Numbered from the stretch's first letter, positions 1-9,909 are shown. The stretch is 64,000 bases of DNA from Methanocalculus alkaliphilus (GCF_024170505.1 NZ_JALJYG010000002.1:1-64000), one strand, 5' to 3'. The notes: generated by a model not told the origin, from the letters alone. Translations and numbers: made by a program.

Positions 1-31
1 TCCTTAATTGCAAAATTAAAGAACGTGCTCA

Positions 32-1117
32 TTGAGTACTGATCGATCACACACTATAAAGTACTTTCGATGGAACGAGGTTATTCGAAGTTCTCTGACG
101 TATACAACAGCACCTGTACAGGAGAAGCTAAACAGCCTCTTCATGTCGCATCTGATCATCGCCGGCTTTGCGTTAATCTTCTGCGGTGGTGTCGCCTTTA
201 CCACGACCCGATTCATCACAAGGCCGATCGATCATCTCGTCGAGTATACCCAGGCTATCAGAGCGGGTAATCTCGACCACCCGATCCGGCAATCCCAAAT
301 TCCAGAAGTTCGTTCCCTCTCCCTCTCCCTTTCCGAGATGGTCGATTCCCTGAAAGATATGATGGAGCGCCTTCAGGCATCTGAAGAGGAGCTTCGGCAG
401 CAAAATGATGAACTGGAGGTGAAGGTGGAGGAGCGTACGGCAGCCCTCCGTGACGCCCATGATGAGGTTCACTTCTATCTTGATATCATCACCCATGATA
501 TCAACAATACCAACCATACCGCCCAGCTCTACCTTGAACTCCTTTCTTATGAAGTGAACTCAGAAGGAACCCCGTTTATTGATGGTGTGCGGCAGGCAAT
601 CGGAAAGAGTGATGATATTATCAGCAATATATCAACACTCAGGCATATCAAGGACGTGAAGAAAGAACTCAAACCAATTCGATTGGCTCCACTACTGGAA
701 AGCGAGTGGTCCAGTGACTCCAGGATAACGGTCGCCCTGGATGGTCAGGATCCCATGGTCCTGGCCGACTCCCTCATTTCACAGTCATTTACCAATATCA
801 TCGAAAACGGCCTCAAGTTTGGTGGAGATGATGTTATTGTAACCATAACCGTCACCGAAGGAGAGGATACCATTGAGGTCAGAATATGTGACACGGGCCC
901 GGGCATTCCTGACTCTCTTAAACACCATGTCTTTGCCCGTTATCAGCGTGGAGTCACCGAACGGGTCAGGGGCAAAGGACTTGGCCTCTTCATCGTCCAG
1001 ACACTCATTCAGGATCGATATGGAGGATCGATCCGGGTAGAGGATCGCATATCTGGAGACTATACACAAGGGGCGACATTCATTGTTACACTGAAGAAGG
1101 CGACAAATAACAAATAA
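32..1117 (+). pseudogene. Sensor histidine kinase, N-terminally truncated copy (HAMP-kinase core only)
   Basis: This reading frame encodes one membrane segment, a HAMP region (FITRPIDHL), a coiled coil, an H-box (ITHDINNTNHTAQ, His about residue 155 from a TTG start at 32) and an ATPase domain with N (NIIENGLKFGG), G1 (DTGPGIP) and G2 (GKGLGLFIV) boxes. From about base 101 it is nearly colinear with the C-terminal half of the next gene, but the extracellular sensor and first membrane helix are missing. In-frame stops at 5-7 and 17-19 block any 5' extension. The first in-frame ATG is at 143, inside the membrane helix. I infer a remnant left by recombination between duplicates. It could still make a soluble or once-anchored kinase, since the catalytic boxes are intact. 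Calling it a pseudogene is a judgement. Confidence 0.6.
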
Positions 1118-1262
1118 ATTCTTCTCCTTCTTGATCCGTTGCTACTATACCCCTCTTGTTTCATGGGAGTTATCCCGACTGTATAATTAAATGAGGGTAA
1201 TAGCAATGTTTATCGTTTCTCTCAACTTTCTATTGTTCCGTACTATTCATTAAAGAGGGAGG

Positions 1263-3149
1263 ATGGTTGTGGTCGGTAGTTTTTTTGGAAATGTCTCGTT
1301 TCGCTGGCTTCTGATGGGGATCATCATCGTCATCATCCTCCTGATCACAGGGGTCATCCTAAACCTCAACTACCAGAGCTCAAAGAATACCCTCGAGACA
1401 CACACCCAGAACCTCCAGGAGAATACCGAATACAGTCTTCTCCAGTCGATGATCCTCACCGATCAGGGGCTCCGTCTCTTTGACCAGTCCCTTGATTACC
1501 GCCTCCGAGGGGAGATGGATCGCTTTCTCACCGCCTATCGTGAGAGTGGGGGCGATCCTGCTGCGATGGATCTTGAAGGGCTGAAGGCATCGTTTGGGGA
1601 TGGCTATGAGCTCTATATCATCAACGAGAAGGGTGTCGTTGAGTACACCACATATCCACCAGATCACCTGATGGACTTCTCTGTATATCCATCTTTTTAC
1701 AACCGCCTGACCAGCATCCGGGAGGGAAACGTCTTCGTCTCTGACAGGATAACCGCCGAGTTCCAGACGGGAAAACTACGAAAATTTGTCTATCACCCGA
1801 CAGCGGACAACCGGTATATCCTTGAGATAGGCTACATCGATGATGAGATCAAAATGATGCGTTCCGCCCTCCTGTTCAGAGAGGCGGCGACGAAGATTCA
1901 GGATATGAATCCATACCTGACATCAATACGGATCTTTAACTTCCTCGGTGATGAGGTCGGGAACTCATCGTATATATCCGAGGAATTCAGAACAGAGATC
2001 ATTCAATCTGTCCTTGAGACTGGTGAAGGGTATGTCATCGAGGATCCAGAGAGAGCAACATTCACCCGGTATCTCTTCATCGATCTCACCGGAAATGACA
2101 ATCCCCCTGAGATGAACCTCGTCGCTGAACTGACGTATACAACAGCACCTGTCCAGGAGAAGTTACATAATCTCTTCATGTCGCATCTGATCATCGCCGT
2201 GTTTGCAATCCTGGTCGGTGGTGCAGTCGCCTTCACAACGACCCGGTTCATCACCCGGCCGATCGATCATCTCGTCGAGGATACCCATGCCATCAGAACA
2301 GGGAACCTTGATCACCCGATCCGCCAATCCCAGCTTCCGGAGGTCCGTTCCCTCTCTCTCTCCATGGCAGCGATGGTTGCATCCCTCAAGGATATGATGG
2401 AGCGCTTACAGGCTTCCGAAGAGGAGCTCCGGCAGCATAATGATGAACTTGAGATGAAGGTTCTGGATCGCACCGCCGCACTCCGGGATGCCCATGACGA
2501 GGTGAACTTCTATCTTGATATCATCACCCATGATATCAACAACACAAACCATACCGCCCAGCTCTACCTTGAGCTCCTCTCAGAGGAGAGTGATCCGGCT
2601 CTGGCTTCCTTTATCGAGAAGGTCAGGCTCTCCCTTAGAAAGAGTGATGAGATCATCGGCAATGTGACGACACTCCGAAGGATCCAGGAGATGGAGAGCG
2701 AACTCACCACCGTCTCGCTCCGATCAGTACTCGCAGGTGAAGAGGAACGCGATGACAGGATAACGCTGAGGATGAAGGATGGCATTCTGGTCCTTGCAGA
2801 TCCCCTCATCTCACAGGCATTTACCAATATCGTCGATAACAGCCTGAAGTTTGGCGGTGATGACGTTACAGTCTCAATTGATGTTGAAGAAGAGGATGAT
2901 GAAGCTGTTATTCGTATCAGCGATACCGGACCGGGCATTTCAGATTCGGTTAAACCCCATATCTTTGCCCGATACCAGCGTGGTACCACAGAACGGGTCC
3001 GGGGCAAAGGACTTGGCCTCTTCATCGTCCAGACGCTCATCCAGGATCGGTATGGGGGATCGATCCGGGTCGGGGATCGAGTCCCTGGTGATCATACACA
3101 GGGTGCATTGTTCACCATCAGGCTGAAGAAGGCTTCTAACGGTTTATGA
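1263..3149 (+). CDS. Membrane sensor histidine kinase (Cache-like sensor, HAMP, kinase)
   Basis: A 628-residue sensor kinase. An N-terminal membrane helix (about 14-34) is followed by a roughly 270-residue extracellular region that looks Cache-like, a second helix (about 306-325), a HAMP domain (FITRPIDHLV), a coiled coil, the phosphoacceptor box (ITHDINNTNHTAQ, His about 423) and a HATPase domain (NIVDNSLKFGG, DTGPGIS, GKGLGLFIV). It would sense an external ligand and autophosphorylate. No response regulator gene is adjacent, so the partner lies elsewhere. The purine-rich Shine-Dalgarno tract abuts the ATG at 1263, so a GTG at 1269 has better spacing. The 3' end overlaps the convergent aldehyde dehydrogenase gene by 14 bp. 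The signal sensed is unknown. Confidence 0.9.
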   Translation: MVVVGSFFGNVSFRWLLMGIIIVIILLITGVILNLNYQSSKNTLETHTQNLQENTEYSLLQSMILTDQGLRLFDQSLDYRLRGEMDRFLTAYRESGGDPAAMDLEGLKASFGDGYELYIINEKGVVEYTTYPPDHLMDFSVYPSFYNRLTSIREGNVFVSDRITAEFQTGKLRKFVYHPTADNRYILEIGYIDDEIKMMRSALLFREAATKIQDMNPYLTSIRIFNFLGDEVGNSSYISEEFRTEIIQSVLETGEGYVIEDPERATFTRYLFIDLTGNDNPPEMNLVAELTYTTAPVQEKLHNLFMSHLIIAVFAILVGGAVAFTTTRFITRPIDHLVEDTHAIRTGNLDHPIRQSQLPEVRSLSLSMAAMVASLKDMMERLQASEEELRQHNDELEMKVLDRTAALRDAHDEVNFYLDIITHDINNTNHTAQLYLELLSEESDPALASFIEKVRLSLRKSDEIIGNVTTLRRIQEMESELTTVSLRSVLAGEEERDDRITLRMKDGILVLADPLISQAFTNIVDNSLKFGGDDVTVSIDVEEEDDEAVIRISDTGPGISDSVKPHIFARYQRGTTERVRGKGLGLFIVQTLIQDRYGGSIRVGDRVPGDHTQGALFTIRLKKASNGL

Positions 3150-4560
3150 GAATCGTCTTCTCTTCAGTATAGGCATCAATGAAGGCGAGGCCATTCTCCC
3201 GGCCAGATCCACTCTTTTTGATGCCGCCAAACGGAACCTCGGGCGGGAGCTTCATATGCTGGTTTACCCAGACGATACCCGCCTCCAGCGCCTCAGCAGC
3301 ATTCTCAGCAGCTGCAATATCACGGGTCCAGATCGATGCACCAAGGCCGTACTGCGTATCATTTGCGATCATAATGGCATCATCGAGATCAGCAGCCCGT
3401 ATGATCGGAAGGACGGGGCCAAAGATCTCCCCCGCCATAATTTTTGAGTCCTCCGAAACTCCGGTACAAAGGACAGGATGGTAGAAGAAGCCATTTTCAG
3501 GGAGACCCTCAGGCATTCCCCCCCTGATGATGGCTGCCCCTTCGTCTTCGAGCGCCTGCACGGCATCCTCGACTGACTGTCGGACCGCGGCATTATTCAG
3601 CGGCCCCATCATCGAGCCGGGATCGGTCCCATCACCAACCCTGACATCCCTGATCAACCGTTCGAGATGGGTGGTGAATGCATCATGTATCCCCTCCTCG
3701 ACGATGATACGCTTTGGTGAGGTACAGATCTGTCCTGCATTGTAGAGGCGTAAGCGGAGGGCGGCGTCTGCCATCATTGCAGGATCCATATCCGAACAGA
3801 TGATCATCGGATCATTGCCGCCGAGTTCCAGGGTAAGACGCTTCATCGTTCGTGCGGCCACCTCCGCAACATGCTCTCCGGTCTCGATCCCGCCGGTGAA
3901 GGAGATCTTCCTGACATCAGGGTGTGCAATGAGGGGATCACCTGCTTCTCTTCCATTCCCGGTGACGATGTTGAGGACACCCGGTGGAAGCCCGGATCGG
4001 ATCATCACCTCTCCGAGGCCAAGGACCGCCATCGGAGCATTGATGGAGGGCTTCAGGACGAGGGTGTTTCCGGTGATGAGGGCGGCGCCTATCTTCCATG
4101 CAGCGATCAGAACCGGCATATTCCATGGAATGACCGCCCCACAGACACCAAGGGGCCTCCTCTGAACTACCCCGTACCCGTATCGCGGAAGGCGGTCTGC
4201 ATATCCTGCGGTGATGAGGGATGCCGATCCGGCATAATACTCAAAGACTGCTGCTGCCCCAAGCACCTCGTCCTTTGCTTCCCTGAGAGGCTTTCCCTGT
4301 TCGGTGGTGAGAATGAGGGCAAGCCGGTCTGCTTCCCTCCGGATCAGCTCTGCAGACCGCCAGAAAACCATCCCCCGCCGTGATGTGGGGAGGTCTGACC
4401 ATGAACGGAAGGCATCACCGGCTGCCATGACCGCACGATCAACATCCTCCTTTCCGCCTTTAGGAACCTCACCTGCCGGCTTTCCGTCTGCCGGATTGAT
4501 AATCCGGGTTCGTTCTCCTGAGATCGATTCGGTGAATTGATCTCCGATCATCATCTGCAT
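3136..4560 (-). CDS. NAD(P)-dependent aldehyde dehydrogenase
   Basis: A 474-residue member of the aldehyde dehydrogenase superfamily, which oxidises aldehydes to carboxylates with NAD(P)+. The oxyanion Asn lies in PWNMP (Asn147), the general base Glu in LELGGNDP (Glu245) and the catalytic Cys in GQICTSPKR (Cys279). The Rossmann signature FTGG is at about 221-224. Length and motifs resemble the succinate-semialdehyde/lactaldehyde dehydrogenase branch. In methanogens a lactaldehyde dehydrogenase of this family serves F420 synthesis, but the substrate here cannot be read from the sequence. It stands alone, convergent with the histidine kinase and divergent from the ACT-MBL gene with a short gap holding both promoters. 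Confidence 0.9.
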   Translation of the reverse strand: MQMMIGDQFTESISGERTRIINPADGKPAGEVPKGGKEDVDRAVMAAGDAFRSWSDLPTSRRGMVFWRSAELIRREADRLALILTTEQGKPLREAKDEVLGAAAVFEYYAGSASLITAGYADRLPRYGYGVVQRRPLGVCGAVIPWNMPVLIAAWKIGAALITGNTLVLKPSINAPMAVLGLGEVMIRSGLPPGVLNIVTGNGREAGDPLIAHPDVRKISFTGGIETGEHVAEVAARTMKRLTLELGGNDPMIICSDMDPAMMADAALRLRLYNAGQICTSPKRIIVEEGIHDAFTTHLERLIRDVRVGDGTDPGSMMGPLNNAAVRQSVEDAVQALEDEGAAIIRGGMPEGLPENGFFYHPVLCTGVSEDSKIMAGEIFGPVLPIIRAADLDDAIMIANDTQYGLGASIWTRDIAAAENAAEALEAGIVWVNQHMKLPPEVPFGGIKKSGSGRENGLAFIDAYTEEKTILINR

Positions 4561-4651
4561 ATACCCTGATCACCGGTATAAACAGATAATTGTGATGGAG
4601 AAACCGGGTCAGAAAGTATAACGGTCTTTGGATCGAAAGAATACCCTGACA

Positions 4652-6172
4652 ATGGAAGAGAAATATTCCTTCATCGCCAGAATGCCGGATGAACCGGGGT
4701 CACTCATCAAAGCCGCAGATCTCATCAGGCAGCAGAATGGTAATATCAACCGGATATCGTTTGACAGGAGGATCGATAAAAATACGGTCTTCTTTGAGGT
4801 GACTGCAACAAAAGAGAGGTATGGAGCGATCCGGGAAGGGCTTGGCCGACTCGGCTATCTCCAGTCCAGTATCCCTCCGGTGAATATCCTACTCTTTCAC
4901 ATCTATCTTCCGATGCCTCACCAGCCGGGCGCTCTCTATGATGTCCTCAACACCTGTGCGGAGGCTGGTGCGGATGTTGCAGGAATCGACTTTGATGATA
5001 CCGGCCAGCATCCTGACCGCCTGACGATCCGTCTCAATGTCATCGACTCTCCAAAGGTCGATGATGTGATCAATGCCATCAAGAGCAGATACCGGCTGGA
5101 GATCCTTGAGTATGATATCCTCGGTGAAGCACTGGACGAGACGATCTTCTATATCTGCTTCGCCCAGAAGATTCGTCCTTTCATCGGGGAGATGAATGAT
5201 GACTTTCTTCTGCCGTTCCTCGGCGATATCAATCATGTCGTCCAGGAGCTGGCAAACCGCGGCGAGGATCCACACATCGTCTTTGAAAAGATTCACCGCA
5301 TCGGGACGTTCCTCGCTGAAACATCCGGCCCCGGGTTTTATGCTGATATTCAGCAGATCGAAGTTACCGGTGACTGTAACCTCACCTGCATCCAGCCTCC
5401 CGGTGGAGGGAGCATCTTCCTCCTTGATATCGGTGAAGAGCGGCTGATGATCGATACCGGGTATGGCATCTATCATGAGGATATTGAACGCCTCCTCTTT
5501 GAAGCCGGTCTCCGTGGATTTGGGGAGATCTCCCGCCTCATCTGTACCCATGCAGATGCAGATCACTGTGGGGGTGCAGGGTTCATAAGGAGCAGATCCC
5601 ATCTCCATCATGGGACAGCGGCGATCATCGACTGTTCGAACAGAGGATATGGATCACGAAGCGAGGGGCTGATCCTTGAGGCCGTCTATACCGGGATCAT
5701 CAACCTCTTCTCCCGGTTCACCCCGCCTGAGGATCCGGTCCTCTTCCCAACCACCATTCTTGGCTATCGCGGAATCTTTCCGATCATTGATACCTTCACC
5801 CTTAACGATCACCGCTTTGAAGTGCTTGAGAGCCTCGGTGGCCATATCTACGGTCAGGTCTTCATCCTCGCCCCTGATCTCGGCCTCCTCTTCACAAGTG
5901 ATGCCCTCATGAACTTTGGCAGCCTGACCGAGGATCGGAAGGAGTATAACTCGATTGCCGATTTCCTTGTCACCTCGGTCAATGTGGACTCCGATCTTGC
6001 ACGCCAGGAGCGGCGGGCACTGCTTGAACTGGCAGAGGAGATCGATACCACGATGAAGCAGCGGGGAGGTCGCTGTATCATATGCGGCGGCCATGGGGCC
6101 GTCTCCATCCTCGGCGAAGATGGCAGGCTGACTGCGCATGGGGAGATCAGGAGATACAGCCATCCTGCATAA
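4652..6172 (+). CDS. ACT-ACT-metallo-beta-lactamase fold fusion protein
   Basis: About 506 residues. The first 75 form an ACT-like domain (FIARMPDEPGSLIKAADLI) and a second ACT-like unit follows (PMPHQPGALYDVL). A linker of about 100 residues leads to a metallo-beta-lactamase-fold domain with LMIDTGYG, the metal motif THADADHCGG (His 300 from this start) and later GGHIYGQVF, FTSDALMNFG and CGGHG. The usual HxHxDH reads HADADH, so the second His ligand is Asp. ACT domains usually bind amino acids and control the attached enzyme, so a ligand-gated hydrolase or redox enzyme is likely (inference). The start is ATG at 4652; a TTG at 4628 would add eight residues. Neither start has a clear Shine-Dalgarno. 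Substrate unknown. Confidence 0.8.
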   Translation: MEEKYSFIARMPDEPGSLIKAADLIRQQNGNINRISFDRRIDKNTVFFEVTATKERYGAIREGLGRLGYLQSSIPPVNILLFHIYLPMPHQPGALYDVLNTCAEAGADVAGIDFDDTGQHPDRLTIRLNVIDSPKVDDVINAIKSRYRLEILEYDILGEALDETIFYICFAQKIRPFIGEMNDDFLLPFLGDINHVVQELANRGEDPHIVFEKIHRIGTFLAETSGPGFYADIQQIEVTGDCNLTCIQPPGGGSIFLLDIGEERLMIDTGYGIYHEDIERLLFEAGLRGFGEISRLICTHADADHCGGAGFIRSRSHLHHGTAAIIDCSNRGYGSRSEGLILEAVYTGIINLFSRFTPPEDPVLFPTTILGYRGIFPIIDTFTLNDHRFEVLESLGGHIYGQVFILAPDLGLLFTSDALMNFGSLTEDRKEYNSIADFLVTSVNVDSDLARQERRALLELAEEIDTTMKQRGGRCIICGGHGAVSILGEDGRLTAHGEIRRYSHPA

Positions 6173-6203
6173 TTCTTTTATCTTCGGCGGTTGATTTTCT
6201 ACC

Positions 6204-6413
6204 ATGGCATCTCCCGTTCTGGCAGTCATCCTCTCTTTCTTCATCCCCGGTCTTGGCCAGTTCTATACAGGGCAGTTCTTAAAAGCAATAGCCCTCTTCA
6301 TCCTTGCGGTTATCTTTGCAGGCCTCTCGACGGTTCTCATCGGGATCCCGTTCTATCTGATCGTCTGGATTTACAGTATGTATGATGCGTATACAACTGC
6401 GGAGGGGAGGTGA
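6204..6413 (+). CDS. Small TM2-like membrane protein
   Basis: A 69-residue protein with two strongly hydrophobic segments joined by a short polar turn. It opens with a proline/glycine-rich motif (FFIPGLGQFYTGQ) typical of TM2-type and related small membrane proteins of archaea, and ends in YDAYTTAEGR. Its stop overlaps the Shine-Dalgarno and start region of the next membrane protein gene, so the two are translationally coupled. The function of the family is not established. The conserved GLGQFYTGQ turn and tight coupling make it a real gene rather than a chance frame. Confidence 0.75.
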   Translation: MASPVLAVILSFFIPGLGQFYTGQFLKAIALFILAVIFAGLSTVLIGIPFYLIVWIYSMYDAYTTAEGR

Positions 6414-6415
6414 CA

Positions 6416-6739
6416 ATGTTCGAAGCCCCCCTCCTCCTCCTGCTCATCACCGAGTTCATCGCCATCGTCTTTGTGGCACTCGGGTACCTGATCAAGGTGA
6501 AGCGGAAGACAAGCCTCATCGCCGGCTATGATCCAAAGACCTGTGCAGATCCCGATGGGCTGATAGCATGGGTAGGAAACAGCCTCATCGCACTCGGTAT
6601 CGGCGCGGGAGTCATCTTTGTCGCGATGATCATCATGCCGGCATATTCTGTTATCCTCTTCCTCGCCTATATGGCAGGGGTCGTCCCGATTGCCGCAATC
6701 ATCACCGCAGTTGGTGCCCGGCGGTTTGACAAAAAATAG
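6416..6739 (+). CDS. Small DUF3784-like membrane protein
   Basis: About 107 residues with three predicted membrane helices: near the N terminus (FEAPLLLLLITEFIAIVFV), in the middle (GNSLIALGIGAGVIFVAMI) and at the end. A polar loop with KVKRKTSLIAGYDPKT sits between helices one and two; this layout is seen in DUF3784-like proteins, though I am not certain of the family. ATG 6416 lies six bases after a strong purine-rich Shine-Dalgarno at 6401-6410. A GTG at 6410 is inside that site and less likely. The gene follows the TM2-like gene and converges on the acyl-CoA synthetase. Function unknown. Confidence 0.7.
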   Translation: MFEAPLLLLLITEFIAIVFVALGYLIKVKRKTSLIAGYDPKTCADPDGLIAWVGNSLIALGIGAGVIFVAMIIMPAYSVILFLAYMAGVVPIAAIITAVGARRFDKK

Positions 6740-6743
6740 ATGG

Positions 6744-8435
6744 TTATCCGGAGCTGTATTTTTCAAGCTCCTTATCCCGTAGCTCTTTTCGCTTTATCTT
6801 TCCAGAGATTGTCTTTGGGAGGTCATCCACAAACTCGATGGCACGTGGGTATTTGTACGGGGCGGTGACATTTTTGACATGATTCTGTATCTCACGTATC
6901 AGCTTGTCGGAGGGTGTACATCCATCCTTGAGGATGATAAATGCCTTGACGATCGTCCCCCTGATCGGATCCGGAGCACCCACGACGGCTGACTCCTTCA
7001 CCGCAGGGTGCTCAAGGAGAGCAGACTCCACCTCAAAGGGACCGATTCGGTACCCCGAACTCTTGATGACATCATCATCACGGCCGACGAACCAGAGGTA
7101 CCCGTCCTCATCCTTCGTCGCCTTGTCGCCTGTGTAGTAGTAATCCCCGGCAAAGACCTCGTTTGTTGCCTCCTCATTCTCGAGGTATCCCCGGAAGAGA
7201 CCGACCGGCCGCGGATTCGTCCTGATTGCTATCTTTCCAACCTCGTCAACGGGAACCGGGGTATCATCATCATCCAGGAGCTCAATCTCCCATCCGGGTG
7301 CCGGCCGTCCGATAGACCCCGGCTTTGGCTCCATGCAGGGGAATGTACCGACGCAGAGGACCGTCTCGGTCTGGCCATATCCCTCAAAGATAGTGACACC
7401 CGTCGCCTCTTTCCAGACACGGATAACCTCCGGGTTCAATGCCTCTCCTGCACTGATACAGTGTCGTAACTCCGAGAGGTCAAAGGCCTCAAGATCTGCA
7501 AGGATCAGCATCCGGAATATCGTCGGCGGTGCACAGAAGGTTGTGATCTCATACTTTTCGAGGAGAGGGAGGATCTCGGTCGGGACAAACTTCGTCCTGA
7601 TATCATAGACGAAGACACAGGCACCACAGATCCACGGGCCAAAGAACTTGCCCCATGATGACTTGGCCCAGCCGGTATCAGCAAGGGTCAGGTGGAGATC
7701 ATTATCCCTCAGGTCATACCAGTATTTTCCTGTAATGATATGGCCGAGTGGGTAGCTGTGGTCCTGAAGTACCATCTTCGGCTCTCCGGTTGTCCCGGAG
7801 GTGAAGTAGATGACCATGGGATCGGTTGCTTTTGTCTTCCTGAACCCGGAGAGCGGGGTGAGGCGATGTGATACCGGGGCAGGATAGTCCAGCTCTACCG
7901 GGTAACTGACCCAGTTTGGCAGCTCACCATCAACCACGAAACGAACCTTCAGTGACGGGCACTCCTCACAAATCTCCTCAACTTTCCATGCATTCTCCAT
8001 ATCGGTGATAATCATCTTGAAATGGCCGAGGTTCACCCGGTATTTAAGATCCTTTGGTGTCAGCATCGTCGGACATGGGCAGAAGACTGCTCCGAGCTTG
8101 ATGGATGCAAGTGCAAACGTCCACCACTCAGGCACACGCGGGAGCATAATAAGGACCCTGTCCCCCTTCCCGATATCCCGTTTCATGAACATATTGGCGA
8201 TCTGGTTTGAGAGGTTTCTCAGGTGGCGGAAGGTGTAGCTCTTCTCCTCTCCGCTCTGGTTGACCCAGATCATTGCAAGTTTATTGCGGTCTTTTTTTGC
8301 CCATTCGTCGATGACATCAAACCCAAAGTTATAGTACTCCGGAACATCGATTGTATAATTGGCATAGCCCTCCTCATAGTCGGGCATATTCGGCTCGGTT
8401 TCCACCATATATAGAAATATATCCTGAGGGGTCAA
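6744..8435 (-). CDS. AMP-forming acyl-CoA synthetase (medium-chain/acetyl type)
   Basis: A 563-residue ANL-superfamily ligase that activates a carboxylic acid with ATP to acyl-AMP and then CoA thioester. Visible motifs are the P-loop FTSGTTGEPK (211-220), the A5 motif YGQTET, the hinge region YTGDKATKDEDGYLWFVGRDDD and the C-terminal catalytic Lys in TISGKIKRKELR. The N-terminal YNFGFDVIDEWAKKD is typical of the acyl-CoA synthetase medium-chain family rather than classical Acs. The likely role is activating acetate or short or branched acids. It lies 18 bp downstream of the F390-synthetase-like gene in the same direction, so the two adenylating enzymes may be co-transcribed. Confidence 0.9.
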   Translation of the reverse strand: MTPQDIFLYMVETEPNMPDYEEGYANYTIDVPEYYNFGFDVIDEWAKKDRNKLAMIWVNQSGEEKSYTFRHLRNLSNQIANMFMKRDIGKGDRVLIMLPRVPEWWTFALASIKLGAVFCPCPTMLTPKDLKYRVNLGHFKMIITDMENAWKVEEICEECPSLKVRFVVDGELPNWVSYPVELDYPAPVSHRLTPLSGFRKTKATDPMVIYFTSGTTGEPKMVLQDHSYPLGHIITGKYWYDLRDNDLHLTLADTGWAKSSWGKFFGPWICGACVFVYDIRTKFVPTEILPLLEKYEITTFCAPPTIFRMLILADLEAFDLSELRHCISAGEALNPEVIRVWKEATGVTIFEGYGQTETVLCVGTFPCMEPKPGSIGRPAPGWEIELLDDDDTPVPVDEVGKIAIRTNPRPVGLFRGYLENEEATNEVFAGDYYYTGDKATKDEDGYLWFVGRDDDVIKSSGYRIGPFEVESALLEHPAVKESAVVGAPDPIRGTIVKAFIILKDGCTPSDKLIREIQNHVKNVTAPYKYPRAIEFVDDLPKTISGKIKRKELRDKELEKYSSG

Positions 8436-8453
8436 GAACCAGATGGTTTTGGA

Positions 8454-9848
8454 TCACCGGCGATCAACAATCCGCTTTGGCCTCCCCGGCACATTATAGA
8501 GTTCAAGCTCTCCAGGACCGGTGAAGTGAAAGAGGATCTCAAGCGATCCACTGATGTATATCTCTTGTAGCTCTGGTTTGAACCGGAAGAATGCCTTCAG
8601 GAAGACCTCCTGGATCATCTCTGTATCCGAGGTCCTGGGATCAGTGCACTCCAGACTCACACGGAGGATCGTTGTGTCTGTATCTCTTCCCCCATAGAGG
8701 AAGGCCTCATACTCACCGGTGAGATACTCCATATTCTCCTTCTGAAAGACTCCCCGTTCGACATCGACACGGTTGAAGGAGCGATCCTCAACCCAGAACC
8801 GTTCCCCCTCACGTTCTGGTGTTTTGATGCGGAGCGATGTCCTCCCGCAGATGCACCGGTCACGGGAGACGACGGCCGTTGCATCCTCAGTATCATAATT
8901 AATGAGGAGTGTTCCGCACCGTTCCCCGACAGGAAGAAGTTTCGTCAGGATGATTCGCCCATACTCACCGTCTTTTACAAAGTGATCCATCCGGGGATTA
9001 TAGAGATCCATGTGGATGAGATCTTCAGGGACATGAAGACCTGCTTTTGCATAACACTCCCCGCACATCGTCCCCTCAGTACTCCCATAGGTGTTATACA
9101 CCTCACAGTCCCAGAGGCTTGCGAGATACTTCCGCGACGCCTCCGCAAAACTCTCACCCCCGACGACGAGCCTGTTGACTCCCGATGCCTTCGGGTCAAT
9201 CCCCTCATTTGCCAGCCGCCTCGCAAGCCGGATCAGCTTGAAGACCGATCCGATGATGACCGTCGGTTTGTAGTTCTTCACTACCCGGATAGGAAATGTA
9301 CATTTACCTTCCGGTATGATGGTGCTCCCGGTCCGGCGTGCGGCAAGGGTCATCATATTCGCACCGACATTCATCCCGTAACTTGCACAGACGACGATCC
9401 GATCCCCGGGTGCAACCCCATATGATCGGAAGATGCGTGCGTATTTCTCAGAGTAGCGGAGCCAGTCCTGCCAGGTGAGGAAGAAGGCCTTTGGAACCCC
9501 CGATGTCCCGCTTGTTTCATGAATGGTATAGATCTCGTTTAATCGTGCGGAGAGAAATTCAAATTTTTCTGTTACAGGAGGCTGATTATTCCGGATTGTG
9601 CTCCCCGAGATGACAGGCAGCTCCAGGAGATCCTCATGCTCCCTGATTGATGAGATATCAATGGCATGATCCCTGAACCATTTACGATAGAACGGGGAGT
9701 GCTCGTTTGCATAGTGAATCGTATACCTGACCCGCTCGTCGATGATGGCATCAAGTTCATCTCGCGGCATCGTCTCGATCTTCTCGCGGAAATACCCTGT
9801 ATCGCCCATATGGTTCTTCATGTCAGATGACCGGATATATCTTATCAT
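8454..9848 (-). CDS. Coenzyme F390 synthetase / phenylacetate-CoA ligase family protein
   Basis: A 464-residue adenylate-forming enzyme of the PaaK/FtsA branch. It shows the nucleotide-binding motif ETSGTSGVPK (111-120), YNTYGSTEGTMCGECYAKAG and a C-terminal subdomain. Methanogen members adenylylate or guanylylate the redox cofactor F420 to F390 under oxidative conditions, but the family also includes aryl-CoA ligases, so F390 synthesis is a family-based inference. The Cys-rich stretch after STEGT and the cluster C-I-C-G near residue 320 are common in this branch. The start at 9848 was chosen; ATG codons nine and thirteen residues later are possible. It is divergent from mutS with a 61-bp gap. 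Confidence 0.75.
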   Translation of the reverse strand: MIRYIRSSDMKNHMGDTGYFREKIETMPRDELDAIIDERVRYTIHYANEHSPFYRKWFRDHAIDISSIREHEDLLELPVISGSTIRNNQPPVTEKFEFLSARLNEIYTIHETSGTSGVPKAFFLTWQDWLRYSEKYARIFRSYGVAPGDRIVVCASYGMNVGANMMTLAARRTGSTIIPEGKCTFPIRVVKNYKPTVIIGSVFKLIRLARRLANEGIDPKASGVNRLVVGGESFAEASRKYLASLWDCEVYNTYGSTEGTMCGECYAKAGLHVPEDLIHMDLYNPRMDHFVKDGEYGRIILTKLLPVGERCGTLLINYDTEDATAVVSRDRCICGRTSLRIKTPEREGERFWVEDRSFNRVDVERGVFQKENMEYLTGEYEAFLYGGRDTDTTILRVSLECTDPRTSDTEMIQEVFLKAFFRFKPELQEIYISGSLEILFHFTGPGELELYNVPGRPKRIVDRR

Positions 9849-9909
9849 CGGACGGGGATGGTATTGGATCGCTTCTTTTTTCAGTGCACAGATGCGATCT
9901 GGTATAGGA

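Noticed and set aside
4889-5611. Long open frame opposite the ACT-MBL gene
   Set aside because: It is a shadow of the ACT and MBL domains.
9742-9909. N-terminal extension of MutS
   Set aside because: The extra codons run antisense into the F390-like gene and have no MutS similarity; the family sequence starts at 9910.
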